Shown here in pieces: positions 34,871-48,597 of a DNA stretch of 64,000 nt (position 1 is the stretch's first letter; the number at the start of each line of letters is the position of its first letter). The stretch lies in contig CM049310.1 in assembly GCA_026874595.1 (NCBI GenBank), positions 24,725,058 to 24,789,057 on the forward strand. Reading direction: 5' to 3'. The translations under genes were made by a program, and so were the position numbers. The DNA is from Sipunculus nudus. Taxonomy: Eukaryota; Annelida; Sipuncula; Golfingiida; Sipunculidae. The notes beneath the pieces were generated by a model. That model worked only from the letters and a program-made list of their open reading frames with translations. It made no database searches and was not told where the DNA came from.

Positions 34871-37800
34871 CTAGATTCTGCATACTTCAATTCATTCACA
34901 GAAGTTTGTGGCGTTTGTGACGCAGAGCAAATGAAGATGTGATTTCGTCCACACAAGTAACCATTTGTATTCTTCTGTTCATTTTTCGATATTAAGTAAA
35001 TGTCCATACATAAAAAACCATCCAAGGAGCCGAGTTGCCAAAATGAATCCCCTCCCATACTCAAACCATGGCTTTTTGTTCTCTTATTCATTAAAGCATA
35101 ACCAATCACGCCACCCTATCCACTCCATTGGCTAGAGGGGTAAGGTGAACTCCACCCCATATACTGACCAATCAAAATGAGGGAACAGATTTTGGGTTTA
35201 TACTCCTGACACATGTAAGATTAATGCTCACTTACACAGTATCTAGCTATAAGTATAACAAATATTATTTTGGTAAGCTTTCACCTGGGCATGCCTCTCA
35301 TCAATTTTAATCCCTTCCAGTTGCACTGCTTGACCGCCGTTCAGTGTCGACTGCGCTACATTGACAAAGGTTAATCCTCCATATTAATCATTGGCACATA
35401 TTCTCTCATGGGAGTAATTCTTCGGCAAAATTTTGCTTTAGTTGTACTTGAAATGATGCTAAATTCGTTCATACCACTTGAACCTACAAAAAAATCAATA
35501 ACTGTGATGCCTGGTTCCCTGCACGTTCTGATCACCAGACAGAGAGTTACTTATCTACTACATTCTGCATCCTCTCTTTATATATTAAATATTCTTGTGT
35601 AAGACACTGAAAGACTAAAATCAAATGGTTTTCTTTTTGTTTCACGTAAAAGCGATCCTTCGGAAGAAAATACACGTGAAAGCAGAATAAAACTTCATAA
35701 TTTGAATCGCCACCCAATGGTGTCAATTGTAGCTACCTTGACTGTCTCCAAACCAGTGCATCGAGCCACATTAAACAAAATGTAAGACATTATAAAATGT
35801 AATTATCCTTTTTTCTCTTCTTCTTTTTTTTTGGGGGGGGGGGGATGTCACATTTAGGAAGTGATAATCTTCACTGGATATTGCTAGTCCAATTTAAAGA
35901 AAAATGCGATGGTGGAGTATTTGGCAAAAATGTTAATTTTAAAAACAAGAAGTGAAATGCATGTATAATCATTATTCATCGCCAGGTTCAGATTCTACTA
36001 TTAACCAATTTGTACAGTATGTCTCTGTATTTTTACACATCAGTTTTGATAAAACAATGAAGACCATAATTTACTGAGTAAATTGCACGTGGCAAAAGTA
36101 ATGCATTTATTCGCAACCATAAAAGTACGAATAATCCTGAGGAAGCCAATTTAAATGCAATCTTTATCTTCATCGCTAAACAACTTGTATTAATGTTAAA
36201 GGCACAGACAGTGCGAGTGAGCAACTAGGCATTTCGATGTCACGTGTGAACGATGGTCATGTGATCAGGAGTAGTGTAAACTGAGGACTCCCCTGTGTAT
36301 ATACAAGGGAACATAACAGCCTAAGTGATTCCGTGTTTCTTATTGGACGCTTGTGATCGTCAGTGTTTATATTTATGGAGCGCCCAGAGAAATGTAGGTT
36401 TATTCTATTTTTTAATATATTGATTTGTTTTGTTAACTCCTGTCTTATTCATCTTTTGGTGTGTATGTATATAGGAGTTTCAGTCAGTTTGGTTTTCCAT
36501 TTAAAAGAACCCGGTCGTTCATACCTTAAGAATGTGACAACCATGCGAAAAGTTTAATAACATAAGATCTATACTATTACCATGATTGGCTCTTTGAAAA
36601 GTTGTTTACATGTTCACCAGTTTATACATACCTTCAGTTAGATCCTCACATTTTTATTATACCATATTATTTTCAATTTTGTACAGTTGCAATACATAAC
36701 GTCCCCATTGCACAGGTGCTAGGGCTCAGTGGCAGAGATGGACAAACTAATCGTTTTATTTCCCATTCTGCTGAGGCAGAAAATAATCAACAAATCTTTG
36801 CATTAGATCCTCATATTTATATTATATCAAATCTTTTGAAGTTTTTAAATTTCTTAAATTTGTAATACAACATATTTAACTGAATATATGTTGGTTCACA
36901 TTTCTAAATTGAATCTTCATTTATACCTTATTTTGCTCATAAGGCATCGCATTATGTATATAGATTTTTTTTAATCACAAAAAAAATATTTATATTTTAT
37001 AAATTTGCAAAATAATATCTGAAAATATAAAATGATTCAGAATTCCAATTTTTAAACTGCACCATTATTTATCCATAATTTGGTTCATATATCTTCACAT
37101 TATGCATAATGATGCATTTAATTTCATTTTAATTTGTTATAATTATTTTAAAGGAAATTAAAATTGCTTTAAACATTCTACATTACCTCTGCATTACTGC
37201 TTGGAATTACTGTCTCAAGTAAAGTTTTGTACATTGAAACAGCTTTATAGTTAAGAAAATACAATTCAAAATAACAAAATCCATTACACTTGTTGAATAT
37301 TGGTATGTTGAAGGGGGGGGGGGGGTGAATGGGTGATATGAGAATTACTGTACACCAGTTACAGCAGGGGTGCTCAACCACTGTTGCATTACTAATTAGA
37401 TTATGCCCACTCAAGGCTGAAGTGACCAAAGTGTGCTGCCTGGGGTTGGACAATGCAAGTGAAGCTTTTATTTTCAAATTTCAGATTTTAAAAAGATTAA
37501 ATACTTATTTGTACATTCTGTGAAAATTAAATCAATTCTGCTTATAGGGAAAAAATGTACCATGATCAAAGTTGGGCCAAATTTTAGGTACTGATTTTAC
37601 AATTATGCTAATAAATTACAAAAATTACAAAATTTTAATCTCATTTCTGTAATATAACTGAATCTTGATTAAATAAAGTTATATCCTTTGGAATATAATC
37701 TCTAGCTTCAACAATTATCTTTTTAGGTGAGTAAATATATTTCCTGTTTTTGACGAAGTGCAGTATGTTAGAGTCCATAACTTCAACAATTTAGCAGTGA

Positions 37801-39222
37801 TAACCTAATTTCTTGCATGTGCATAGAAAATATAGGCAGGAATGGTTATGTCATACATGAATACATTAACACCAGTGGTTTTCATAGTGAGCAGTTTTGG
37901 AGTGTAACAATAGGTTTTTTACTGGAAAACAAAGGTTTTCCTTAATTTCTCAAAGGGATGAAGTCACAGTGACCCAGTTTTTGGTTTGGTGGGAGAACTT
38001 GGGGACATCTTACTATATGTAGAATTTCGGATTGTAGGTCCAACGGTTCAAAACGTGCCTTGTTAACTGACGGCTGGAAGGATGAAGGACAGAGATCCAT
38101 CACTATAGCTCATATGACTTACAGTCAGTGGAGCTAAAAATTAGGTATTTCTTTAGTCTATATATAAAATAAACAATGGGTGAATGATAAAAGTTCTTCT
38201 TATGTTGTGATATTTTTTGGTTAGTTTTAGATCTCATGATGAATTTGATGTGATTTTGTTAATACTTTTTGTTCTGGAACTGAAGTTCACCTTTGCCAAG
38301 AGTTGTATATACCTTGCCAAAGTGTACCTCTAAGATTACTTGGTATAAACATCAAAGGATAAGCAGAGTACTTGGTCAGAGGTAAGCAAATGTGAATTTG
38401 AGACTACAGTTGTGGCATAATTGCTGCTTATATATATACTTGCGAGCAAACAAGCAGTGAAATTTGAAAAGGGGCAAACAACTCAAGAGACGTTAAATCA
38501 AAACATAAGCAGATTACTTGATTAAAGGCAATCAAATGTGACCATGAAAAGCTCAGGGAGGGTAGACTCATAACTAATTAAAACATCTCAAACATCTGCA
38601 CACTTGCCCCAATTAAAACCTATGGCAATGCCAGGCCTATCTAAACTGCTGGCAAGGTAAATTTCTGGCAGTTTAGCCACATCCTTTCTCATAATATTAA
38701 TGGATAAAAGAGAGGAAATACAGAGCTGGCTGTGAGAGGTGTTTGTCTGTGTTTTACTTGATAAATGGTAGCACAGCTGCGCAATCAATAATTTAGGAGT
38801 TGTTATGCATAATGAGTTGTAAAGATTTCCAAAATTACAAAATTTCTTAAGTTTTCTACATTTGCTTAGTAATTTTTAAACATCTATGTAAAATGTTAAC
38901 AAATAAACATATCAATAAATTTTATAATATACAGAGCATCAAGCATAAGTGGTTTTATTCCCTGAAGCCAATGAGGATGTAAAGCATACAATAACATCTC
39001 CAAATTTCAAATCAAGTGAGAGACTTCCTGTATCAGATTTGGTTAGCCGAGACAGGGCCAGCTTTAATCAATTATTTTATGGAACATGAAAAAAATATGA
39101 ATACTGAATGGTAAATATGCAGGCAGATTGACATCCAATACTTCAATATACACAATCATTAAATGAAGAATACAATCACTGGTGATTAAGATACATACAA
39201 CAACATGTTATATATTTGATGT
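34871..39222. other. Non-coding stretch with poly(G) runs and one Helitron-like end
   Basis: No gene recognised. Poly(G) runs at 35833-35844 and 37313-37325. 36900-37150 is extremely AT-rich. A Helitron-like end lies at 37940-38137 (listed separately), and a 9-bp stem CTAAACTGC/GCAGTTTAG lies at 38641-38676. Confidence 0.5.
37940..38137 (+). mobile_element. Helitron/Helentron-like 3' end, family A copy 2
   Basis: Matches 54785-54985 over about 190 bases (GTGACCCAGTTTT, GGGGACAT, GTAGGTC(C/A)AACGGTT, AACGTGCC). It ends in TAGCTC...GAGCTA with an inner TGACT/AGTCA stem and CTAA at 38134-38137. Confidence 0.6.
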
Positions 39223-40776
39223 TTTATTGTGATATGTCTATACATGATATATGTTATGTATCGTATAAAAATTATAAAAAAGGCACAACACAATGTGTAC
39301 AAATATGGACGTCATATAAGCCGCACAAGGTTCCATGTCCTCTCATCAGTAATTTACTAACTGTCCCTAAATGACTCAAATTTAAAAAAAGACACTATAC
39401 ACTGGAAACAACTGATAAAAAAAATACATTGAACTCCATTCATATAATTCTCTCTTGTTATAAGGCAACATATAAATATCAAGTAAATAAAGGGATAATT
39501 CATCTTTAAATGATGCTCTATAAACTAAAACAGACCTTTCACAAAAGATAGCTTACTATAAATAAAAATAATCAAATATATACATAACTATATATGTCAT
39601 TAAACCAGATATGTTTCATGTTAGAACAAAATACATATTAATTCAATTATGCAAAACACATGATTAAATTTGGCACAGTGGAATTATTACGTTTGTACAA
39701 ATTTAAGTATTATGAGATTTAAGCCTCGGGTTCAATATCTGAAGCTGAAATATACAAGTTCTGTGGCCTTTTGTACTAATAGCCTGGTCAACTGATCTTT
39801 GTTTTTGTTGTGGCTTGTGATTTATAAAACAACCTCACACACAATCGATGCCCTGGCTGGAGGTTATGATATATACTGTACATACAGCATAACTAAGTCA
39901 GGATTATATGAATAAAATACACAAATTAACACTACAAACCATGAGAAAAGAGATTTAGAAATATTATCAAAATGGATATAAATGGATATAATCCATATTC
40001 AGGACACTGTGTTTTTACCGCTCATTTTGAAGTTCTGGCATAAACCAGTATTTAGGTTACATGCCAAAAAACACTGGACCCTAGAACCTAAAGGTAGTTT
40101 ATAACATTAATTTACTGGCTCAAAACAAAAATTTGCTTTAACTTGAGGCACCTTGAAGTATACACTGCTTCTACTGCCACCTGGTGGGGCAAGGAATAAC
40201 TAGGTTCATCTTTATGTTAAAGCTTGAATGCTAGATTTAGGTTTTAGATTTATACCTGTGATGTCAAGAGGCTGACATGCTTCAGGTTACAATCTACAAA
40301 TCTAAAAGCTTTAAGAATTTTTAATAACAGCGGTAAGACAGATCCTTCATCAGTGACACGTATTTGAAGGGACAGCTCAGAACAGTCTGTTAAACTAAGA
40401 TTAATAGAGATATAAATATAACTAGAAGGCAACAAGGTCAGGGTAGTAAAATAAAATGTAGATTACTTGATAATTTGCTTCCTCACTGACACAAGGCTCA
40501 TTTCCATGTTTCATGGCTCAGTAGAGATATCATTACAGGCATTTCAGGTGGTTTGCCAGCATCCTAACTCAACAGATTTCAAAGATGCAGTTATATGTGT
40601 AAAAAGTTATACCGACAAAGTGAAGATTCCTACCCATCCTTGTCCCTTTCAGTCCAGGTCATCAGTCTAGATACACCACAGGAGGGTCTGACTTCCAAAC
40701 AACAGTACAAGGAGACTGCTATCACATGCTGTGCGTCAGTCCTTTGGTACACTCAAGCAGATGTATGTGATAACAT
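39223..40776 (-). other. Probable TMEM237 3' UTR with candidate poly(A) signal
   Basis: Downstream of the TMEM237 stop there is no coding signal. The first good AATAAA noticed on the minus strand is at 39228-39223. The UTR extent is inferred; a shorter one using a variant signal is possible. Confidence 0.35.
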
Positions 40777-43700
40777 TCACACACCACTAGACTGTACAAC
40801 ATCAGGGTGACCTCCCATCTCCCCGAGGATGTTCTCGTCTGCTGACTCCAGGTTCTCTGTCAGCCGGTCTGTGTGTGGTTTAATGGAGATGACCAACCAA
40901 CCCAAGATGGCTCCCACACCACGGATCACATTCAGTATCCTCCACTGGGCAAGCTCAGCCTCATCAGACTGTCAATTTAGAAATATTCCAGCATTACATA
41001 TCAGCTGACACTGCTCCCAAACCATGGTAAATGCAATAGCAACATAATATGTGTACTCTGTAAAACAGATCTGGTTTACGACTGTCAGTTTAGACCATCA
41101 GTAAAATGTCAGAAAAAAATAATTTTTAAATCATTATGATGAATTCATAAAATGGAGAGTATAATTAATGTAAAGTTAATATTTATAGGCAGAACTATCT
41201 GTTCAGCCACTGGGGCAAGACTTAGTGCAAACATACAGAAGTTATCATGAAAAACTTGATGTACAGTGGTCACAAGGTATGTCTACAGGTGAGCAACAAA
41301 ATACTCAAGATACATTTGACATCAGACCATGAATCTATATAATACTCACTGCTTTGGTTTGGTCAGTCCACAGAGTACTGTCTTGTCCATATAGCCATAT
41401 CTTATCATCAGTAGCAGCGATGGACAGGCTGAACACCAGCGCTGTGAAGTAGATAAATGTGGTGATACCCCCAGACTGCATGGTGATGCACCTCAGAAAC
41501 TCTCTCTTTGTCGGTCGTCCAATGTCATACCTGTATCATACACAAAGGAAATACAGCATAAAGCTCACAGCCATTACAAAAGTTTACTTATTTGCATATG
41601 ATGTAAAACTAACAGAACTAATGATTAATTGGAACACATAACCCTCTGCTCTCAGTCAGATGAAGTGTTACAAACAGTATCATAATAATGACTTCACTCA
41701 TGGTCAAGCTAGGTTTAAGCTCTCTCTGTTGTGCATTGGGTAAAACAAAGAACACAGAATGTTCTTAAAGGGATAATTTTGCTGAATCAATATACCAAAG
41801 CTGACCTGATACAGACAAACACTGTATATGAAATACTTCATGGCCTATAGCTACATTTAATACACATTTGAATTGATACCTTACAAAAGATAGTACTGTA
41901 GCAACAATTTTCTCACCTGTCAAAAACACTGACTGTGCAGATGGCAAACAGGATGTAATAAAGACTCTGGACAGGCATTGCTACAGGTTGGTAATATTTC
42001 AGGAAGGTTGTATGGTTCCCTGCCACATTATATAATGTGTATACAGAGATGATGTGCCATAAAGCAAAGCCAGCCAGAATGCCATGACAGAAGAGCGAAA
42101 ATGTCTTAAACACACGGTGCGAGGCCAGGCCCAGTTGTATGGTCGTCTGTGTGGTCGGCTTCACATTCTCTAACTCTAGACGTCTAATCTCTTCCTCTGC
42201 TCGTCGTCGAGCTATTTTAGCTTTGTCTGCACTCTTGAACCCACCTGGTAATATCAAAAGAAACATTAAATTATGTGTTTCACCCATGACAGGCAGGTAG
42301 CCAGGTACTGTTAATGGTCAATATACCACAACACAAGACTGATAGCAACAGTAAATCAGATACCAACAACAATAACTGATTCTACCTACAAGTTAGATGA
42401 ACGTTTTTCCATGCTACTGGTATCTTACATGACAATTATGCAAGAAATATATATCACTTCTAGTTTATAAATATGCCCTCAAAACAGAAATATATATAAT
42501 ACCCATCCGTTTTTTTTTTTAACACAAAAGGTCCTTAAATATTACCACAGACACAGGTCACTGGGATGAGGTAAATCTGAGTGATCTGTTTAACAGTGTC
42601 ACAGGAAAGATCGCTGGTACACCTAGTCCTTCAAAAGTGATAACATATGTGTGATACATAACATCGTCATTACCCTTGATGTTCCATGATGCCAAAAATG
42701 AGATCAAGATCCCTCTCCCCCCAGGCAAAATCATCTGGTCTTGCATAAAGACAAACACTAACCCACCCACCCCCAACATTCGCACAAACACTACCTAAAC
42801 TTTATGCTGGGGTTTGTTTAAATTACTTGTTAATTGATTCATGTCTAAATTTCACTTATAAATCTATTTTATACAACTTTTGAGAAATAATACAATAAGA
42901 AATCTCATTTGCGATACTGTAAGAATTAAAATTCTTAACCATCATAATGTGTCATCAGTAAGCATTCAGATCAAGTACCTGTCTTCTGAACAGAACAACC
43001 TGATGCATCATATTTACCCTCTTATTTACACATATCAGTACCACAGAACTAGTAAATGGCATAATTATGCAGTATAAGCAGGTAACTTTTAAAACAGTGC
43101 CTTGGCTGTTCATAATGTTTAGAATGTATTAATTTACTAGCTCTAATTAATAATATTAGATCTTACTTCTCTGTTCGATGAAGAGTCGCCCCACTGGTTC
43201 ACTCCTGAGAGCTGGGGCTTTAGCTTGAGCTGTTTCCACTTCCTTTTCATCTGACCTGTCTGCCGTAACCACATCATCATTTAGTCCTGACAGGTCAGCA
43301 GCAAGGCCAATGTTATCCTCTCCCAGCTCTGGTTCTTCAGGGCTAAGGTCACATTTAGATAAATCAGGATTACCCATCAATGATACAAATCATTCAGTTA
43401 AGGTATCCATGTAGAGTCTTATCAAATGGATATATCACTGTAAATCAAAAGGTCTGTGTATTCAAGTTTTTTGTCAAATTAAGAGCTATAATAAAACACT
43501 TGCTTTGTGATAACTCAAAACTAATGGTCAGATGAATAAATTCACAATGGAAGTAACAAAGGGGTCTGGATCATCAAGGAAGAGGCCATGGCATGAAAAA
43601 TAGTCCCAGTGCTGCAAAAATGACTCAAACCTGACAACCTGTCCAAACTGATGGCAAAACCTTTATTAAAAACTTGTTTTATGATATAAACAAATGTCTT

Positions 43701-46700
43701 CAACCAGATTATAGGGATTATTAACTTATTTATTTTTATCAACCATGTCTACCTCAACATACCTGTAATTCAGACTAAATTCACTAAGAAGCAAGCTGTT
43801 TAGTGTCATGTCAATCTGACACAGAACAGGACCTTCAGAGTGATGGGTTCCTTTGATTTGATGGATTAGTGAATCATCATCTCAGGCAAATGCAGAATGA
43901 TATTTTATCAATAAAAGAATAGACAACACACACACACAAACTGTCATACTAGTTTACTAGACCCAGAAAAGACACATACAATTAAATCATACAGCTGGTA
44001 TAAGGAATTCCTGACAAAAACCAGAATAAACTGAGCACAGATTGATGTTGTCTCCATCTGGTCTGTTGTCAGCTACAAAACCAAGAAGGAACCCCAGCTT
44101 ATCAGTGTGGTAGAGATGTTAAAGGGTTTTCAATCAGTTCAGAGCAAAAACTGATTCAAGACAAATACTGGTGTAGCATTCCCACTGTTACATAATATGG
44201 TTTTAGTTAACTATAAAGGCAGTTTTACCTTGTGGCTCTGGCTTTTGGCTTCCTGCGTTTCTTTTTACGAGGTGTCTGTTCAGCCGGAGCTGCCCCTTCT
44301 GGACTTTCAGCTACCAGTGGTTCTCTGCTTGTGGTAATATCCTACATACCAAAACAAAACAAAGTAAAAAAAATTACAATTCTGTTTAAAAGCAAACCAT
44401 CAAATGTTTGCAAAATCTAGATTTTACTGATTAAAAAACTATACTTCATGGGCTATCTGTACAGATGTTAACATTTTGGGTTTAACGAAAAGTTTGCTGA
44501 TCAAAGAAAGCATCTTGTCCTTGAATCAGGGAAAGCTCATTAAAAGGATATGCTGAACAAGTTCACAACATCAAGAAAAGAAATAACACAGAAAGTAAGC
44601 TCTCAAATGCCACACCTGAACAAGATATGTCTCCCTATCATTTGGGACAGAGGCAGGAGGACTTTCACAGGCACTCTCCAAAGTGTTTCACAAAGCAAGC
44701 ATTCTTTACTGCTGGAACCACATTAACATGGATATGGGAAGTCAGATTAGAGCTTCAGTAGGCAATTTGGATGATGCATGTGCATAAAAATCATATGTGG
44801 TGGATTTACTCAAGTTAGAATCAGATAAGGATTTTTTTACAGCAATTGTAAGAAGTTTCAAAGCAAAGTTTCCATAGACTGCTTTGACAGCCAGATTATA
44901 TATGCCTGAAAAAATGTGCAGAGTGGTGAAAAATTGAGAAATGGGATTGTTACATCCCTGTATCTGGCAACACAAACATTTCAGTGTTTGCACTGATGAT
45001 AGCATTATCTTAGCCAGTCCACCCTTTACAACCCTGGGATTTTGTAATCCTTCACAAGAGTACAGTATGACAGGTGCATAGTCCATATGTCACTAAGGCA
45101 ACCAACAGGTGTGGACCATGAAATCAGTGCAATAAAACAGTATCCAGTAAGATTCAGATGAGTGTGGTTTCCATAGAGTAGTTCTAGGCATTTAATATTC
45201 CAGCAGTTATTCATTAACTACAATGGATAAAAACAATGTGAGAGAGAAATTAAATGATACTATAATCCGTCCCAGAACCCGTGTCCGCATGTTTTTCTTG
45301 GATAATTTTTTATACAAGTAAAGCAGTTTAAACCTTTCTTGTCCAAAGGTTGCACGAGCTATTCCGCCAACTACCTGCGTAAAAAGTAATGCCTTACCTT
45401 GCTTTAATTTTGTATGAGACAAATAATCCAAAATATGACAAAACATGATACAGCATTTACAACTTATTCCTTGCCTGAGAACTGATAATAAACAAGCCAG
45501 TCAAACTAATGACGTCAGTCAATTTAAGGTGACGCGCGACCGACCACTGTGACGTCTTTGTGACGTCACTGTCGTCTAACAATCACCAAACACAGCCATA
45601 GACATGGAAAGTGCAATATGGAGGAATGTACTGTCCAGCAGTGCCAGTCAAACTTATGACATCAGTCAATTGAAGGTGACGCGCAACCGACCACTGTGAC
45701 GTCTTTGTGACGTCACTGTTGTCTAACAATCACCAAACGCAGCCATAGACATGGAAAGTGCAATATGGAGGAATGTACTGTCCAGCATTGCCGGGAAAAC
45801 GCCATTCACGGTATTTCAGCATAAATAACGCAAAAGAGTCGCAAAGTAAATACATTTTACATGATATATAACTTCTTTACACAAAATCGGCGGAATATCC
45901 GTTTATCTACTTCAGGCAAAAGGGCATTTTTAAAGAATATTTTAAAAATAATTATCGCAAAAAAACATGCGAACACGGGTTTTGGGACGGACTATAGTGA
46001 ACAAGAATATGACCCAAAACAATATACTATAGTCCGTTTCATCCCCTCATGTCCACCTGTTTTTTGCTATGAAAATTTTTATTAGGTATATTTCAAGGGA
46101 AACAATTATAGTGTAGAGGAGAGGATTACAGAACCTAATTTTCAACTAGGTAACTAAATTCCAACCTTATGCCACATTTGAGTAACAGAATTTTCTGAAA
46201 ATATGAGAAATCAGTCTACATTTTACAACATATCAGACCCACTTATGGCAGTCAAGGTCATTGGTCACATGCAAAAACAGCCTCAAATGACAGCTGCTGA
46301 TTGGATAATCTCATGTAAACACTCTAAAAAATATAACCAGCTAAAACAAAGATGGCTACTTATGGAGGGACACACAATATCTGCCAGATCATGATAAAGA
46401 AACTAAAATGTTGTGAAACATGAACGGGGGATTTATTGTAAGATTCTAAACTGCCATATTAGGTTGTCACTTCCATATGTTGCTTACTTGGAAAATATTG
46501 GAAAATATAAACTTTTAAGTAAATCATCTACAAAAAACAGGTGGACAGCAGGTGGTGAAATGGACTATAGTAATTTAACAGGGTTTCATGGTTGGTGGAA
46601 GGGACCATAGGTATACACAGATAATTACCTCTGCTGGTTTCTTCTTTTTAACTCTGCGTGGTTTTGCCTCCAGTGTAGTATCCGCGTCTGTTCCTGCAGG

Positions 46701-47030
46701 CTGCGGCCGGCTCGTGCTGCCCGTACGTTTCCTGGGTCTTGGTGTGACATTTTCAGCCTGGTCCGAATCCCTTGGCGACGGGGACGCCGTCGGTCTCGAT
46801 CGAGAATTTGACCGAGGTCTGGGTTCTCGCTCGGACCCTGGCGTACCTGGTTCTTCTGTATTTCTACGTTTCTTTCTTGGTCTTTGTCCGGTGCCCTGTA
46901 AAGAGTCTGTGGTTGTTCCTAAAGGAGGCAACTTACGCGGATTTGCAGCTGCCATTGAGTCAAATTCAGAATTTGATGGAGACTGGTCTTCTCTACCCAA
47001 ACATTTTTTCATGGGTAACCGAGTGAACAT
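40777..47030 (-). CDS. TMEM237: TMEM237, ciliary transition-zone tetraspan membrane protein, six exons
   Basis: Exons (minus): 47030-46629, 44341-44229, 43342-43167, 42244-41917, 41530-41350, 40968-40777. All junctions are GT-AG with matching phases (0, 2, 1, 2, 0), giving 463 aa and a TGA at 40779-40777; human TMEM237 is about 408 aa. The N-terminal half is a disordered, basic Pro/Ser/Lys-rich region (KKKR and KKKK clusters; NPRKLPPLG near 28-37 recalls the vertebrate start). EPVGRLFIE precedes four predicted membrane segments: about 279-302 (FSLFCHGILAGFALWHII, family hallmark), 318-338 ending TVSVFDR, 362-379 and 411-429. In vertebrates TMEM237 sits in the ciliary transition zone with the MKS module and is mutated in Joubert syndrome. 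A stop lies directly before ATG 47030; an alternative in-frame ATG at 46955 is possible. Confidence 0.93.
45260..45997. mobile_element. MITE 1 in TMEM237 intron 1 (mariner-like ends)
   Basis: Terminal inverted repeats of about 48 bp: left CTATAATCCGTCCCAGAACC (45260-), right complement CTATAGTCCGTCCCAAAACC (ending 45997), both continuing through CGCATGTTTTT. Left flank is TA, right flank TG (probably a decayed TA). TA duplication suggests a Tc1/mariner-type transposase. No coding capacity. The interior is mostly a 147-bp tandem duplication. Confidence 0.75.
45494..45790. repeat. 147-bp tandem duplication with CRE palindromes
   Basis: Two adjacent copies differ at only a few positions. TGACGTCA, the perfect cAMP-response element, occurs at 45510-45517, 45561-45568 and 45708-45715; TGACGTCT occurs once per copy, and the fourth palindrome site is mutated to TGACATCA. 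Lies inside MITE 1. Confidence 0.9.
46027..46570. mobile_element. MITE 2 in TMEM237 intron 1 (mariner-like ends)
   Basis: Inverted ends of about 45 bp: left CTATAGTCCGTTTCATCCCC (46027-), right complement CTATAGTCCATTTCACCACC (ending 46570), both continuing to GTCCACCTGTTTTTTG. Flanked by TA on both sides (46025-46026, 46571-46572). It begins 29 bases after MITE 1 and shares its outermost bases, so the same transposase type probably moved both. The interior is unrelated to MITE 1. Confidence 0.75.
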
Positions 47031-47880
47031 TTAGACTTGCTCCCGTGTCATACAGGTGTAAATAATCAAGCGGAAACGCCGTGTCCGTTTTCTATTCAGG
47101 TTTTAAACTGGTTATTCAGTGTGCATTCAGCTCAATCAGTGTTATGACTCGACTCGAGTTAATTCTTTGAACAATTTGGTATCAGAATGCATGTTTTGAA
47201 AAGTAATATTAATATTTTCTCCTCAACGGGAGCGGTACTTCAGGACTTAATAAACTTAAGTTAAATTCACTGATTCCAAAGTTCAACATGTAGGCCCTTT
47301 TCATGACAATTTAATTACGCGGTTTAAAAAAAATAAAATTTTCTGCACAATTTAATAAAAAAATATATTTAAAAGTATAGGAACTGGTAACATTACACGG
47401 TACACCAAATGCTGCGTAAAGCGGGGGGGGGGACATTTTGATGCACTAAGTGTAACCTTATCAAAACTTGGGCTATCATGATTGTTATAAATTACATAAA
47501 TTCTTAGTGGACGGGGGGACTTAAATATAGATAAAAAGAAAGAAAAAAGTAACTGCAAGCAAGTTAAACCGAATCTATGTTAACAGTGGTCCCACAATCA
47601 GTGACAATAGCTGAGAATATTCCTAGCGTGGATGTTGATCCCACCTCTCTTATACAAACATCTAATTCTTATACTATGATTGTTAATTAATTAGAAATAA
47701 GAAAATCACTGAACTCAATTTGAGGAATGCGAGTGCTGAATATGATTAGATACTGGCAATATGTGCAATCTATTCTATTGCCACACATTTTCATACATAC
47801 GGCATATTTAATTCATTATCACGCAATCAACGTGTGGTACCTGAAGAATTACAATTGCAAAGACAATACCAATGTTTCAA
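47031..47880. other. 5' flank of TMEM237, promoter not resolved
   Basis: Should contain the TMEM237 5' UTR and promoter (minus strand). No TATA box or RFX X-box was recognised. A poly(G) run lies at 47422-47431. Otherwise AT-rich. Confidence 0.45.
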
Positions 47881-47884
47881 GGTG

Positions 47885-48330
47885 TCAATGAAATAGTTTT
47901 GGTAATTTATAGACCTGTTTCAGTGCTACCATCAATTTCAATACTTCTAGAAGAAAACTTACGTATACGTATGTTAGACTACAATCTTTTGTGAACAAAC
48001 ATGATCTTTTGTAGAGATAGCAATTTGGATTTCGATCAAAGCCTTTAACTTACATGTTTTTTATATTCAGGATAATGCTTTGCAGGATAGCGATGTTGTA
48101 CTTGGAGCATCCTTGGATTTGAACAAAGTGTTCGACATTGTTTATCATGATATAATTCTAAAAAAATTACTAACATATATTATGGTGTAGTGGAGTGGTC
48201 TTTAATGACTTTAAAATTTTCTTTCAAACAGGAGACAATACGAAACATATGTCAAAAACTAATTCTTCTCAATGTATTACGCAATTTTCATTAACTACAG
48301 ATAATGAGCGTTTCATTATACAGACCGCTA
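47885..48330 (+). pseudogene. LINE reverse transcriptase remnant
   Basis: Translation pieces read YRPVSVLPSISILLEENL (about 47909-47962) and LDLNKVFDIVYHDIILKKL (about 48112-48168), the standard RT block NYRPISVLP...LDLSKAFDTVDH of CR1/Jockey-type LINEs. Stops and frame changes occur between and after them. A degraded remnant, distinct from the LINE at the window start. Confidence 0.75.
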
Positions 48331-48597
48331 TAGTATCTCAAGTGGCCCCAACCGCAAAATAAACAATTCTGTGTACTAGTGTGTAGAAGTTTAAAAGGCG
48401 GTTTACATTTAGCCTTACCAGATAAACAGAATTAAAATTAATGAAGAAATAAAGGAGATTTATTTGTTAATTTTGAAAAAACTTCACATGAATTTGCATA
48501 AGTAATTAATATAAATTCTAAGCAAGTCCACACCTAGCCCTATCAGATAAACAAAATCTTAGAATCATAAAGAAAAAAAAAATAGCATATTAAAACT

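Noticed and set aside
42558-42791. 77-codon minus-strand open frame
   Set aside because: Lies in TMEM237 intron 3 between exons whose splice phases join without it; no motif.
46588-47034. 148-codon open frame on the plus strand opposite TMEM237 exon 1
   Set aside because: It is the mirror of the codon-biased first exon; no motif, and the minus-strand exon has matching splice phases.
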